Shown here piece after piece: positions 14,208 to 19,645 of a DNA stretch of 38,620 bases. Under the pieces are notes generated by a model. It did no database searches. It saw only the letters and a list, made by a program, of their open reading frames with translations, and was not told where the DNA came from. Each line of letters opens with the position of its first letter. Position 1 is the stretch's first letter. A program made the position numbers and the translations under genes. This stretch comes from Entomospira nematocerorum. GTDB taxonomy: Bacteria; Spirochaetota; Spirochaetia; WRBN01. Location: positions 1-38,620 of the forward strand of contig NZ_CP118171.1 of the NCBI RefSeq assembly GCF_028748105.1, read 5' to 3'.

Positions 14208-14936
14208 TTATTGTCTCTTTTTTTTGTATAGCTTATTGAGTTCGGCAAGGATGATTTTATGCATTTTTCCTCCTTGGGTGATGCTATCTACTGCACCAGA
14301 GTGCCAGCGCGTGCGTGGTATCTTGATATCTTTGCGCTCCATACCACGCAACATGATCATGCGTCCTTGTTGGATAATATAGACACCTGCTTGACGCTTT
14401 TTCCCTGCCATCGTTTGGGAGCTAGCGTAAAATGGTTGCCCACTTTTGGCAAACTTGCGTAAGAGGTAGAAACGGTTACGTGTAGGCATGTTCCGCTTGA
14501 GTTCAGGTAACTTTGTTCCGTGTTGGAGCCGATGAGCGCGCTTTGGCAACTTACGATAAGATCCTCCACGTGCTTTAGCTGTGAAGTGTGGATTTTGCTC
14601 CTTGGCACGGATGGTGCCTCCGTCATCCCATAAGTCTACGTTGAAGCGACTCTTTTTTGCTCCGATGATAACATTGATTTGGCTTAACTTCTTGCCCTTG
14701 GCTTGAGCTGGATAAAAAAAGAGCGTAGAGCGCCGATTATTAGGTGTCCCATCACCTAGTACATACTTTTTTGTCCCTGATGATCGAAAGTTGAAGTGTT
14801 GTTCTAACGTTTTGCGTCGTTGGCGATCGATCTGGATCGTGGTGCTATTGAGGATATGTGCTACCACCGTAGGTGTTTCCCCTTGCCATGATCGCAACAT
14901 CTTTTGCCATTTTTTCATGTCCATAGCTTGTGACAT
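14208..14936 (-). CDS. Basic protein resembling prophage minor tail protein Z, in the early operon
   Basis: A 242-residue protein, very basic (many Lys and Arg), with no membrane segment. The N-terminal block KMLRSWQGETPTVVAHILNS, then TTIQIDRQRRKTLEQHFNFR, recalls GPZ-type minor tail/tail-completion proteins, in which an ALN...R helix is followed by RF/F-R-S and a beta-rich region (RFNVDLWDDGG). A tail-completion gene would be expected among the head-tail genes around 29 kb, but this one is on the opposite strand between Rha-side genes and the helicase. Alternatively it is a nucleic-acid-binding replication accessory protein, which would fit the charge and location. I leave both open. Confidence 0.4.
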   Translation of the reverse strand: MSQAMDMKKWQKMLRSWQGETPTVVAHILNSTTIQIDRQRRKTLEQHFNFRSSGTKKYVLGDGTPNNRRSTLFFYPAQAKGKKLSQINVIIGAKKSRFNVDLWDDGGTIRAKEQNPHFTAKARGGSYRKLPKRAHRLQHGTKLPELKRNMPTRNRFYLLRKFAKSGQPFYASSQTMAGKKRQAGVYIIQQGRMIMLRGMERKDIKIPRTRWHSGAVDSITQGGKMHKIILAELNKLYKKKRQ

Positions 14937-14976
14937 TTATCTACACCCCACGTATTGCAACACCCAGATAACATAC

Positions 14977-15042
14977 TTATTCATTATTTTCATTATCCTT
15001 TTTGTAGATAGGGATGATATTCCCTTTTTGATTGTTGCTCAT
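14977..15042 (-). CDS. Possible 21-residue peptide gene
   Basis: ATG at 15042 with GGAG five bases upstream, encoding MSNNQKGNIIPIYKKDNENN plus Glu. It fills part of the 200-base gap between the 136-aa and Z-like genes. It is short and may be chance; the ribosome-binding site is the only support. Confidence 0.25.
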   Translation of the reverse strand: MSNNQKGNIIPIYKKDNENNE

Positions 15043-15138
15043 GATTTCTCCATCACTATCTTTTTTTCTAGCTAAGCATGGATCCTTTGATAGTATTGAT
15101 GCACATTGATGACTCGACTTTTCTATCCTTCTCTTGTT

Positions 15139-15549
15139 TTATGAAAACAGCACAAAGAATTCTACATCGTAATCGCCTTGGCGAATCACCTTCAAGTAAG
15201 TGCAGTCGCCTTGTGCTAACTTCCAGTTAAAGGCATGCATGCCAATCGCCTCATGCGTAGGTACGCTAAATCCCATGCGCTGTAACAACGGCTGTATAGT
15301 GGCGATTTTTTCGGCTTGCCAGCCGATCACCCTGTCGCGATACCACGTAACATAATCTTGTAATGGATTTTGCCAAGTGAAAATCGAAGCATGCTTGATT
15401 GCCGTCTGCCAAGCTTCACCATTGCATAACGCCTGATAATCGTGAATTGCCTGATCGACCCAACTTGTATAGCTATAGCCTACTATGATGCGTGTGCCAT
15501 CGCCATATTGCAAGCGAAATCCGGCCACAAACTCACCCCACAGATTCAT
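15139..15549 (-). CDS. Hypothetical protein, 136 residues
   Basis: I do not recognise a family. The protein is soluble, with a Trp/Tyr-rich sequence (MNLWGEFVAGFRLQYGDGTR, then IIVGYSYTSWVDQAIHDYQA) and an alpha/beta look, ending in strands YLKVIRQGDYDVEFFVLFS. The start overlaps the end of the 58-aa gene by 17 bases, so it belongs to the rha operon. After its stop there is a gap of about 200 bases before the next long gene. Small proteins of this kind in early phage operons are often host-takeover or anti-defence factors, but nothing in the sequence shows that here. Confidence 0.6.
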   Translation of the reverse strand: MNLWGEFVAGFRLQYGDGTRIIVGYSYTSWVDQAIHDYQALCNGEAWQTAIKHASIFTWQNPLQDYVTWYRDRVIGWQAEKIATIQPLLQRMGFSVPTHEAIGMHAFNWKLAQGDCTYLKVIRQGDYDVEFFVLFS

Positions 15550-15709
15550 CTTTATCTGCCTCCTCTAGCGTGCGTTTTGCCAACGCACAACGAGACTCTA
15601 AATGAATCAGATACTCTCTTTGTGTTTTGAGGCAATTTTTGGCGACAATAATAGATTTTTGGCAGTTGTTATAAATCTCTTCCCACTGATCTCGCTCTTG
15701 TTTTGTCAT
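15533..15709 (-). CDS. Small coiled-coil protein, 58 residues
   Basis: ATG at 15709, three bases after the stop of the upstream gene (TAACCATG), ending with TGA at 15533-15535. The protein begins MTKQERDQWEEIYNNCQKSI and is one long charged helix with Cys residues at spacings compatible with a coiled coil; it ends ...LEEADKDESVG. It overlaps the next gene by 17 bases. Continuous overlap on both sides is the main evidence that it is real. Function unknown. Confidence 0.55.
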   Translation of the reverse strand: MTKQERDQWEEIYNNCQKSIIVAKNCLKTQREYLIHLESRCALAKRTLEEADKDESVG

Positions 15710-15711
15710 GG

Positions 15712-15909
15712 TTAGTCTCTTGCCTCCTGCATGGTGTGCTTCATCGCCTCTAGCATCTGAGTCGCAAGAAAGAGTTCGGCAATCAAACAGTTGATGACCG
15801 AAGGTGTACTTCCTTCATCCTCTAGCGCATGCTGGAGATCTTTGGCGCGTTGATATTGGCGCGCTTGCCAACTGATCCATACAGCGTCTTCTTGCTTGCG
15901 TTGCCTCAC
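15712..15909 (-). CDS. Small helical protein, 65 residues
   Basis: The product (MRQRKQEDAVWISWQARQYQ ... LEAMKHTMQEARD) is almost entirely helical and charged at both ends, with a middle segment VINCLIAELFLATQML that could form a dimer interface. Its ATG overlaps the rha stop codon (ATGA-type overlap at 15906-15909), so it is translated with Rha. No family is recognised. It may be a partner of Rha or of the 58-aa helical protein that follows. Confidence 0.55.
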   Translation of the reverse strand: MRQRKQEDAVWISWQARQYQRAKDLQHALEDEGSTPSVINCLIAELFLATQMLEAMKHTMQEARD

Positions 15910-16433
15910 TTTTTCCTCCTCTTTTTGGCGTAGCTCTTTATCTGCCCGCGTTGCTCGATAAGCCCAGCTGGATTACTATAACCATAGTTACGTGCCAGCA
16001 TGCCCAAATCGTGCGCTAAAGCAAAGAGATGATCTTCATAGCTTAATGCCCATTCGCGATAAGACTCGGCTTTTGCCAGCTCGCCAAGCATCTTCTTTTC
16101 ATGCTTGAGAGCCTCTTGGTGGTGCTTGGCTTGGAGAGCGTTAAAGGCGTGGATATACGCGAGTTTAAATTCAATAGCGCGTTTACCAGTGAAGTCCATG
16201 GCAAGTAGCGTAAAGCCATCTTTGGTTAAGTGATAGTCGCGGTTTTTCTTACCAGAAGGATCTTTGTATTCACTGGGCTCAAAATTGAGCACAGTGAAGT
16301 TACTGTCTAATTGTGACATCAGTTCGTCGATATCGCGCAACACATTCTTGTGCTCTTTGCCAAACACTTCCGCTACATTGCGAGAGCTAGTAAGCGCCTT
16401 GTCACCCTCCTGCCAAACCGTTACTTCATGCAT
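15906..16433 (-). CDS. rha: Rha-family phage regulatory protein
   Basis: A 175-residue protein. It has the characteristic Rha N-terminal domain: SRNVAEVFGKEHKNVLRDID (residues 17-36) followed by NRDYHLTKDGFTLLAMDFTG and KRAIEFKLAYIHAFN (to residue 98). The remainder is helical, with a very basic C-terminus (SYAKKRRKK). Rha proteins are widespread in temperate phages and phage-plasmids, and influence lytic growth in a host-factor-dependent way. The gene overlaps the upstream RHH gene by 8 bases and is the second gene of the minus-strand early operon. Confidence 0.85.
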   Translation of the reverse strand: MHEVTVWQEGDKALTSSRNVAEVFGKEHKNVLRDIDELMSQLDSNFTVLNFEPSEYKDPSGKKNRDYHLTKDGFTLLAMDFTGKRAIEFKLAYIHAFNALQAKHHQEALKHEKKMLGELAKAESYREWALSYEDHLFALAHDLGMLARNYGYSNPAGLIEQRGQIKSYAKKRRKK

Positions 16434-16617
16434 GATGATTCTCCTCTTTTATTTCTCTTATCTCGTTGAGAATCAGCATTTTGACAAAGCTTGCCTTGTT
16501 GTAGTGTTCGTTTGCCTTAAAAAATGTATCAATTTCATGGCGCTCATCATCAGAAAGTTTGAGTGATAATGTATAGAGTCTTCGAGGAGAGATTTTCTTA
16601 TCATTATTTATTAGCAT
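16426..16617 (-). CDS. Ribbon-helix-helix regulator, first gene of the early operon
   Basis: Strand RRLYTLSLKL, helix SDDERHEIDTFFKANE and helix KASFVKMLILNEIREI form a typical RHH fold. I place the start at the ATG at 16617 (63 residues, MLINNDKKI). The in-frame ATG at 16635 lies upstream of the predicted transcription start, between the -35 and -10 boxes. The message would then be leaderless or nearly so. A 14-bp inverted repeat covers the promoter, so this small protein may act as a Cro-like or autoregulating factor opposite the divergent repressor. It overlaps rha by 8 bases. Confidence 0.6.
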   Translation of the reverse strand: MLINNDKKISPRRLYTLSLKLSDDERHEIDTFFKANEHYNKASFVKMLILNEIREIKEENHHA

Positions 16618-16652
16618 ATCACAATTATATGGCATATGCTAATAAATGTCAA
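16606..16652 (-). promoter_or_regulatory. Early-operon promoter with a long palindromic operator
   Basis: Minus strand: TTGACA (16647-16652), exactly 17 bases, TATAAT (16624-16629), a full consensus. A perfect 14-bp inverted repeat ATTTATTAGCATAT (16606-16619)/ATATGCTAATAAAT (16634-16647) with a 14-base spacer brackets the -10 box, overlapping the spacer and the start site. This is the likely lysogeny operator, bound by the divergent repressor and/or the RHH protein. Confidence 0.75.
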
Positions 16653-16726
16653 TGAAAATTAATTATTAAAACTTATTTTTCTTGTTTTGACTTTATTTTT
16701 AATGATTTTTCATCGATCCTCTAGTT

Positions 16727-17095
16727 ATGGATTTTTACGAGAGAGTGAAGGATTTGTTGAAGACGAGGGGTATCTCCATCAAGGGGATGTGCGAAAAGCT
16801 CGATATAGACTTGGGGACGTACAACTCCAATCGTAGTCGCGATATGCTTCCTCGGCTGGATGTAGTTACACGTATTTCGCATTTTTTAGGAGAATCCATT
16901 GATTACTTGGCTACAGGTCATCACTTTGTACATAATGTTGACTTTCCGCGTTGGGCAGAATTGAGCGATAAAAAGAGGCATATGATAGAAATCATCGTTA
17001 ACACGAATGAGGAAAATAGTGCCTTCATTGGCTGGCACGCTATGCTAGTTGCATATGAGGTGAGTGAACACAAAGCAAACGGTGCTCACGGATAA
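16727..17095 (+). CDS. XRE/CI-like helix-turn-helix repressor
   Basis: A 122-residue protein. Residues about 1-65 form an XRE-type domain: MDFYERVKDLLKTRGISIKG, then MCEKLDIDLGTYNSNRSRDM and LPRLDVVTRISHFLGESIDY LAT. The C-terminal half is short and helical, with no LexA/CI-type autoprotease (no Ser-Lys dyad region). It is transcribed divergently from the early operon, with about 110 bases between the two starts, the arrangement of a lysogeny switch. I infer that it maintains the plasmid-prophage state by binding the 16606-16647 palindrome. Lack of a protease domain implies induction by another route than RecA-stimulated cleavage. No clear ribosome-binding site precedes the ATG. Confidence 0.75.
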   Translation: MDFYERVKDLLKTRGISIKGMCEKLDIDLGTYNSNRSRDMLPRLDVVTRISHFLGESIDYLATGHHFVHNVDFPRWAELSDKKRHMIEIIVNTNEENSAFIGWHAMLVAYEVSEHKANGAHG

Positions 17096-17236
17096 AGGCA
17101 CGCCATGATAACGTTATTTACGTGGATTTTACCACACCATAAGACGATTGTCAAGATTTTTTATGGCTTATAGATTGGTGTTTTAGATTTTTATTGATTT
17201 ATAAATAGATTTTTAGATATATTAGAGGCGGTTTCT

Positions 17237-18259
17237 ATGCATATTGTTGCTATTTTTGTTCTTATAAACATTGTTGCGATTGTTCTTCATAAGAAAAAAA
17301 TTAGCAAACTCAAGAGTGATTCCACTTATGTGCAAACCATGCCCACATCCTTTGGCAAGATCTTTTTGCTCTCTTTGCGAAACCCATTATTGATTCTTCT
17401 GCATCTATTGGCGCTCTTTTTCTCTGTGATTTTCTTCTTTCCAATCTATTTATATGCTTTTTATCTCTGGCGTATCCAAAAGGGTTATCTATTAAAAGAA
17501 GTCCTCGAAGCGAATACTGCAAAAAAAGAGTTAATAGAGGCTAAGAAAGAACAAGATGCAATCGAGCAAGAAGTTCTCCATGAACTGAGAGCAGAAGAGA
17601 AGCAGAAACGTAAAGAGGAGTTGAGGCAGCAAGCTCGGCTGGAACAGGAAGCAAAAGCACAAGAGAAAGCTATCTTTAAAGAGCAAGTTGTTTCTCGACT
17701 CAAAGAGCAGGTTCAAGAGATCTTGACCTTAAATCCAAAGGAAAAATCAGCTGTACCTGATTTTGAGCTGAGTAGCGAAGAGGTTACACGGATTAAACGT
17801 TTTTACGATAAATTATTGTGTGAATTTAAAGGGATGCATCCTCATATTTATCCCACAGGCATGGAGAATTTTCCCCATGAACCACTGGTTTTTGAGCGGA
17901 TTATGCCGATCAAAAGCATCCCCTTAACCAGTATGCACCAGCCATTAATGCCCATGATAGAACAAGCACTCACAAATTTTCCTAGTATTGCCTATGGCTA
18001 TGTCGGTGAGACCAAAGAGAATGTCAATGGATTATTTTGGGTTGGTATTGGTCATGCCCAACGGGAAATTATTGTAATTGCTAGCTCTAGTTTAACAAGC
18101 CCCCGCTATAAAATCTACTCCTTTAATATTGTTAGGCTAACCTTTGCTAGTCGCCCTGCATTGGCTAAACGGATACAATTTTCTCTGCATAAATATATTG
18201 ATGATATCTTGATGGCTGTTGCACTGACATCGCCGAATCATGGTTTGGCACCAAGTTAA
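17237..18259 (+). CDS. Membrane-anchored coiled-coil protein of unknown function, 340 residues
   Basis: Hydrophobic segments lie at residues 2-17 (HIVAIFVLINIVAIVL) and about 49-78 (PLLILLHLLALFFSVIFFFP ... YAFYLW). They are followed by a long Glu/Lys/Gln/Ala coiled coil (about 85-170) and a compact C-terminal domain (175-340) with VFERIMPIKSIPLTSMHQPL and FWVGIGHAQREIIVIASSSL. The coiled coil and last domain probably face the cytoplasm. It follows the repressor in the same direction after a 140-base gap with a weak promoter (TTGTCA, 17 bases, TAGATT from about 17150). A membrane protein expressed next to the repressor is a common lysogenic-conversion or superinfection-exclusion arrangement; there is no direct evidence of function. 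Confidence 0.6.
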   Translation: MHIVAIFVLINIVAIVLHKKKISKLKSDSTYVQTMPTSFGKIFLLSLRNPLLILLHLLALFFSVIFFFPIYLYAFYLWRIQKGYLLKEVLEANTAKKELIEAKKEQDAIEQEVLHELRAEEKQKRKEELRQQARLEQEAKAQEKAIFKEQVVSRLKEQVQEILTLNPKEKSAVPDFELSSEEVTRIKRFYDKLLCEFKGMHPHIYPTGMENFPHEPLVFERIMPIKSIPLTSMHQPLMPMIEQALTNFPSIAYGYVGETKENVNGLFWVGIGHAQREIIVIASSSLTSPRYKIYSFNIVRLTFASRPALAKRIQFSLHKYIDDILMAVALTSPNHGLAPS

Positions 18260-18544
18260 TATTTTTTACAGGATCACAGCGGCTATTGCCTTCCTTATGT
18301 TCTATTAGTTATACGCCAAATTTTGGCATAATACCTCATCGATATTCGGGATCTCTAACAGCCTAAACACATGGCTTGGCGTGATGATTCCCTGTTGATG
18401 AATTATAACTTATGAATAGATAAACCCACAATAAAATTGGATACTGATCATCTCTCGATTTGGTTAGGTGTATTTGATAGTCACTCTTTATGTTAAATAA
18501 TGCGAACACTGTGGAATATGATTTTTTTATCATTATAATAAATT
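18260..18544. other. Non-coding gap before the toxin-antitoxin array
   Basis: No credible reading frame. The only structure seen is the 13-bp palindrome GCCAAATTTTGGC (18315-18327), a possible operator. The last about 60 bases become AT-rich and resemble the spacer between array units. Confidence 0.5.
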
Positions 18545-18606
18545 ATTGTAATCAATCAATAATTATATAATTCCTTATAATATAACAAAATAAATCACAA
18601 AAAGTA

Positions 18607-18643
18607 TTGACAAAATATCTTAATCTTGTTATAATTAAGATAT
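18607..18643 (+). promoter_or_regulatory. Toxin promoter 1 with dyad operator
   Basis: TTGACA (18607-18612), 17 bases, TATAAT (18630-18635): full consensus. A perfect inverted repeat ATATCTTAAT (18615-18624)/ATTAAGATAT (18634-18643) with a 9-base spacer spans the -10 region and the start site, suggesting a DNA-binding repressor in addition to antisense control. Confidence 0.8.
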
Positions 18644-18658
18644 AGTTAAGGGAAGGGA

Positions 18659-18708
18659 AAATATAAAAATATCGTGCAGTTTGCACTTTTTATATTTGAT
18701 TAAGGAGG
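18659..18708 (+). promoter_or_regulatory. Leader hairpin and Shine-Dalgarno site of toxin 1
   Basis: AAATATAAAAA (18659-18669) pairs with TTTTTATATTT (18687-18697), with an inner GTGCA-GTT-TGCAC stem-loop (18674-18686) and a 4-base bulge. AAGGAGG (18702-18708) follows directly, 6 bases before the ATG. The same leader is present in copies 2 and 3. It may stabilise the message or control ribosome access. Confidence 0.7.
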
Positions 18709-18714
18709 TCGAAC

Positions 18715-18783
18715 ATGACTAACTTAAAAAAAATTGCGATGATAATCATCGCAATTCTAAGTATTATTCAAAAACTCTACTAG
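18715..18783 (+). CDS. Putative type I toxin peptide, copy 1 (22 residues)
   Basis: Encodes a 22-residue peptide beginning MTNLKKIAMIIIAILSIIQ and ending KLY. It has one short hydrophobic helix (residues 7-18) flanked by Lys5-Lys6 and a Gln-Lys-Leu-Tyr tail. Size, a single helix and flanking basic residues match membrane-acting type I toxins (Ibs, Ldr, TxpA-like in general form), but it is not a known family to me. Consensus promoter, leader hairpin, ideal ribosome-binding site, intrinsic terminator and an opposing promoter surround it. Two sister copies keep the peptide. Residues 7-14 are encoded by an 11-bp perfect palindrome that doubles as a terminator for the antisense RNA. Confidence 0.75.
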   Translation: MTNLKKIAMIIIAILSIIQKLY

Positions 18784-18818
18784 AGAGTTCCCACCCTTGC
18801 AGGGGTGGGTTTTTTTAT
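18726..18818 (-). ncRNA. Putative antisense antitoxin RNA 1 (about 93 nt)
   Basis: Minus-strand promoter TTGACA (18848-18853), 17 bases, TATAGT (18825-18830), placed just beyond the toxin terminator and reading back through it. The predicted start is near 18818. The end is an intrinsic terminator inside the toxin gene: on the minus strand, a hairpin ATTGCGATGAT-T-ATCATCGCAAT (18733-18755) is followed by T8 (18726-18733). The RNA would be complementary to the 3' half of the toxin mRNA, including its terminator hairpin, as in txpA/RatA-type systems. Confidence 0.7.
18790..18816 (+). terminator. Intrinsic terminator of toxin mRNA 1
   Basis: CCCACCC (18790-18796), loop TTGCAG, GGGTGGG (18803-18809), T7. 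A second small stem AACTCT/AGAGTT brackets the toxin stop codon just upstream. Confidence 0.85.
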
Positions 18819-18926
18819 ACCTTCACTATACCATGAGATCTTATTATTGTCAAGTAAAAAGTACTATTGATTACCACAATAAAACAATAATTCCTTATAA
18901 TATAATGAAATAAATCACAAAAGGTA

Positions 18927-18963
18927 TTGACAAAATATCTTAATCTTTATATAATTAAGATAT
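18927..18963 (+). promoter_or_regulatory. Toxin promoter 2 with dyad operator
   Basis: TTGACA (18927-18932), 17 bases, TATAAT (18950-18955). The dyad ATATCTTAAT/ATTAAGATAT is conserved (18935-18944 and 18954-18963), although three spacer bases differ from copy 1. Confidence 0.8.
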
Positions 18964-19034
18964 AGTTAAGGGAAGGGAAAATATAAAAATATCGTGCAGT
19001 TTGCACTTTTTATATTTGATTAAGGAGGTCGAAA

Positions 19035-19103
19035 ATGACTAACTTAAAAAAAATCGCAATGATTATCATCGCGATTCTCATCTTCATACAAAAACTCTAT
19101 TAG
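19035..19103 (+). CDS. Putative type I toxin peptide, copy 2 (22 residues)
   Basis: The peptide begins MTNLKKIAMIIIAILIFIQ and ends KLY. It differs from copy 1 only at residues 16-17 (Ile-Phe for Ser-Ile), which keeps the helix hydrophobic. The start has AAGGAGG 6 bases upstream, after the same leader hairpin (about 18979-19017). Synonymous differences from copy 1 at Ile7 and Ala8 (ATT GCG to ATC GCA), Ile10 (ATA to ATT) and Ala13 (GCA to GCG) maintain the internal palindrome, which argues for selection on the RNA as well as the peptide. Confidence 0.75.
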   Translation: MTNLKKIAMIIIAILIFIQKLY

Positions 19104-19141
19104 CTTAGAGTTCCGCTCCCGGCAAGGAGCGGTTTTTTTAT
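19046..19141 (-). ncRNA. Putative antisense antitoxin RNA 2 (about 96 nt)
   Basis: Promoter TTGACA (19171-19176), 17 bases, TATAGT (19148-19153) on the minus strand. The transcript would run to the hairpin AATCGCAATGAT/ATCATCGCGATT (19052-19076) and the A-run at 19046-19053 (T8 in the RNA). One position is an A-C mismatch in the toxin mRNA but a G-U pair in the antisense RNA, as expected if the hairpin is selected on this strand. Confidence 0.7.
19113..19139 (+). terminator. Intrinsic terminator of toxin mRNA 2
   Basis: CCGCTCC (19113-19119), loop CGGCAA, GGAGCGG (19126-19132), T7. The stem sequence differs from copies 1 and 3 but pairing is complete. The change would also alter pairing specificity with antisense RNAs from the other copies. 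Confidence 0.85.
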
Positions 19142-19248
19142 ACCTTCACTATACCATGAGATCTTATTATTGTCAAGTAAAAAGTACTATTGATTACCAT
19201 TATAAAACAATAATTCCTTACAATATAATGAAATAAATCACAAAGGTA

Positions 19249-19285
19249 TTGACAAAATATCTTAATCTTGATATAATTAAGATAT
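19249..19285 (+). promoter_or_regulatory. Toxin promoter 3 with dyad operator
   Basis: TTGACA (19249-19254), 17 bases, TATAAT (19272-19277). The dyad ATATCTTAAT/ATTAAGATAT is intact (19257-19266 and 19276-19285). Confidence 0.8.
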
Positions 19286-19356
19286 AGTTAAGGGAAGGGA
19301 AAATATAAAAATATCGTGCAGTTTGCACTTTTTATATTTGATTAAGGAGGTCGAAA

Positions 19357-19425
19357 ATGATCAACTTAAAAAAAATCGCAATGATTATCATCGCGATCCT
19401 ATTCATTATCCAAAAACTCTACTAG
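19357..19425 (+). CDS. Putative type I toxin peptide, copy 3 (22 residues)
   Basis: The peptide begins MINLKKIAMIIIAILFIIQ and ends KLY. It differs from copy 1 at residue 2 (Ile for Thr) and residue 16 (Phe for Ser). Leader hairpin, AAGGAGG and spacing are the same as in the other copies. The internal palindrome matches copy 2 apart from one outer base. All three copies lack disabling changes, so all appear functional. Confidence 0.75.
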   Translation: MINLKKIAMIIIAILFIIQKLY

Positions 19426-19460
19426 AGAGTTCCCACCCTTGCAGGGGTGGGTTTTTTTAT
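19368..19460 (-). ncRNA. Putative antisense antitoxin RNA 3 (about 93 nt)
   Basis: Promoter TTGACA (19490-19495), 17 bases, TATAGT (19467-19472) on the minus strand. The spacer has three changes relative to copy 1 but keeps its length, while the DNA beyond the promoter diverges, so the promoter itself is conserved. The terminator is the hairpin at 19375-19397 with the A-run 19368-19375. Confidence 0.7.
19432..19458 (+). terminator. Intrinsic terminator of toxin mRNA 3
   Basis: CCCACCC (19432-19438), loop TTGCAG, GGGTGGG (19445-19451), T7; identical to copy 1. Confidence 0.85.
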
Positions 19461-19582
19461 ACCTTCACTATACCATAAGATCTTATCATTGTCAAGCAAA
19501 AACTATCTTTATTCATATTTGCAAGAAGTACCTGATTTAGCCATATGAGTATCAATTTATGAGCTAGTAAGCCACTTATCTG

Positions 19583-19603
19583 AGGGATGCTCGGTCCCTT
19601 TTT
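19583..19603 (+). terminator. Possible terminator after the array
   Basis: AGGGA (19583-19587), loop TGCTCGG, TCCCT (19595-19599), with a T5 run (19599-19603). The stem is short. Confidence 0.35.
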
Positions 19604-19645
19604 GTATTATATCTTAAGCTATCTTGCTACACCATGATGTAACTG

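Larger units (their letters stand above)
18560..19500. repeat. Three tandem about 320-bp units, each a putative type I toxin-antitoxin locus
   Basis: The landmark TTCCTTA occurs at 18571, 18891 and 19214, and the toxin ATG at 18715, 19035 and 19357, giving unit lengths of 320 and 322-323 bases. Promoters, leader, ribosome-binding site, N-terminal codons and antisense promoters are almost identical in the three units. The terminator stem and the central peptide codons vary. Copy 2 has a different terminator stem (CCGCTCC/GGAGCGG instead of CCCACCC/GGGTGGG) with pairing intact, so the units have been under selection since duplication. Confidence 0.85.

Noticed and set aside
18560..19500. CRISPR array or integron-like repeat
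   Set aside because: Units are about 320 bp and nearly identical throughout, with promoters, frames and terminators; there are no short repeats with unique spacers.
18560..19500. Fst/RNAII-type toxin-antitoxin family
   Set aside because: Fst loci share a bidirectional terminator and direct repeats and encode longer peptides. Here the antisense RNA has its own terminator inside the toxin gene and the peptide does not resemble Fst.
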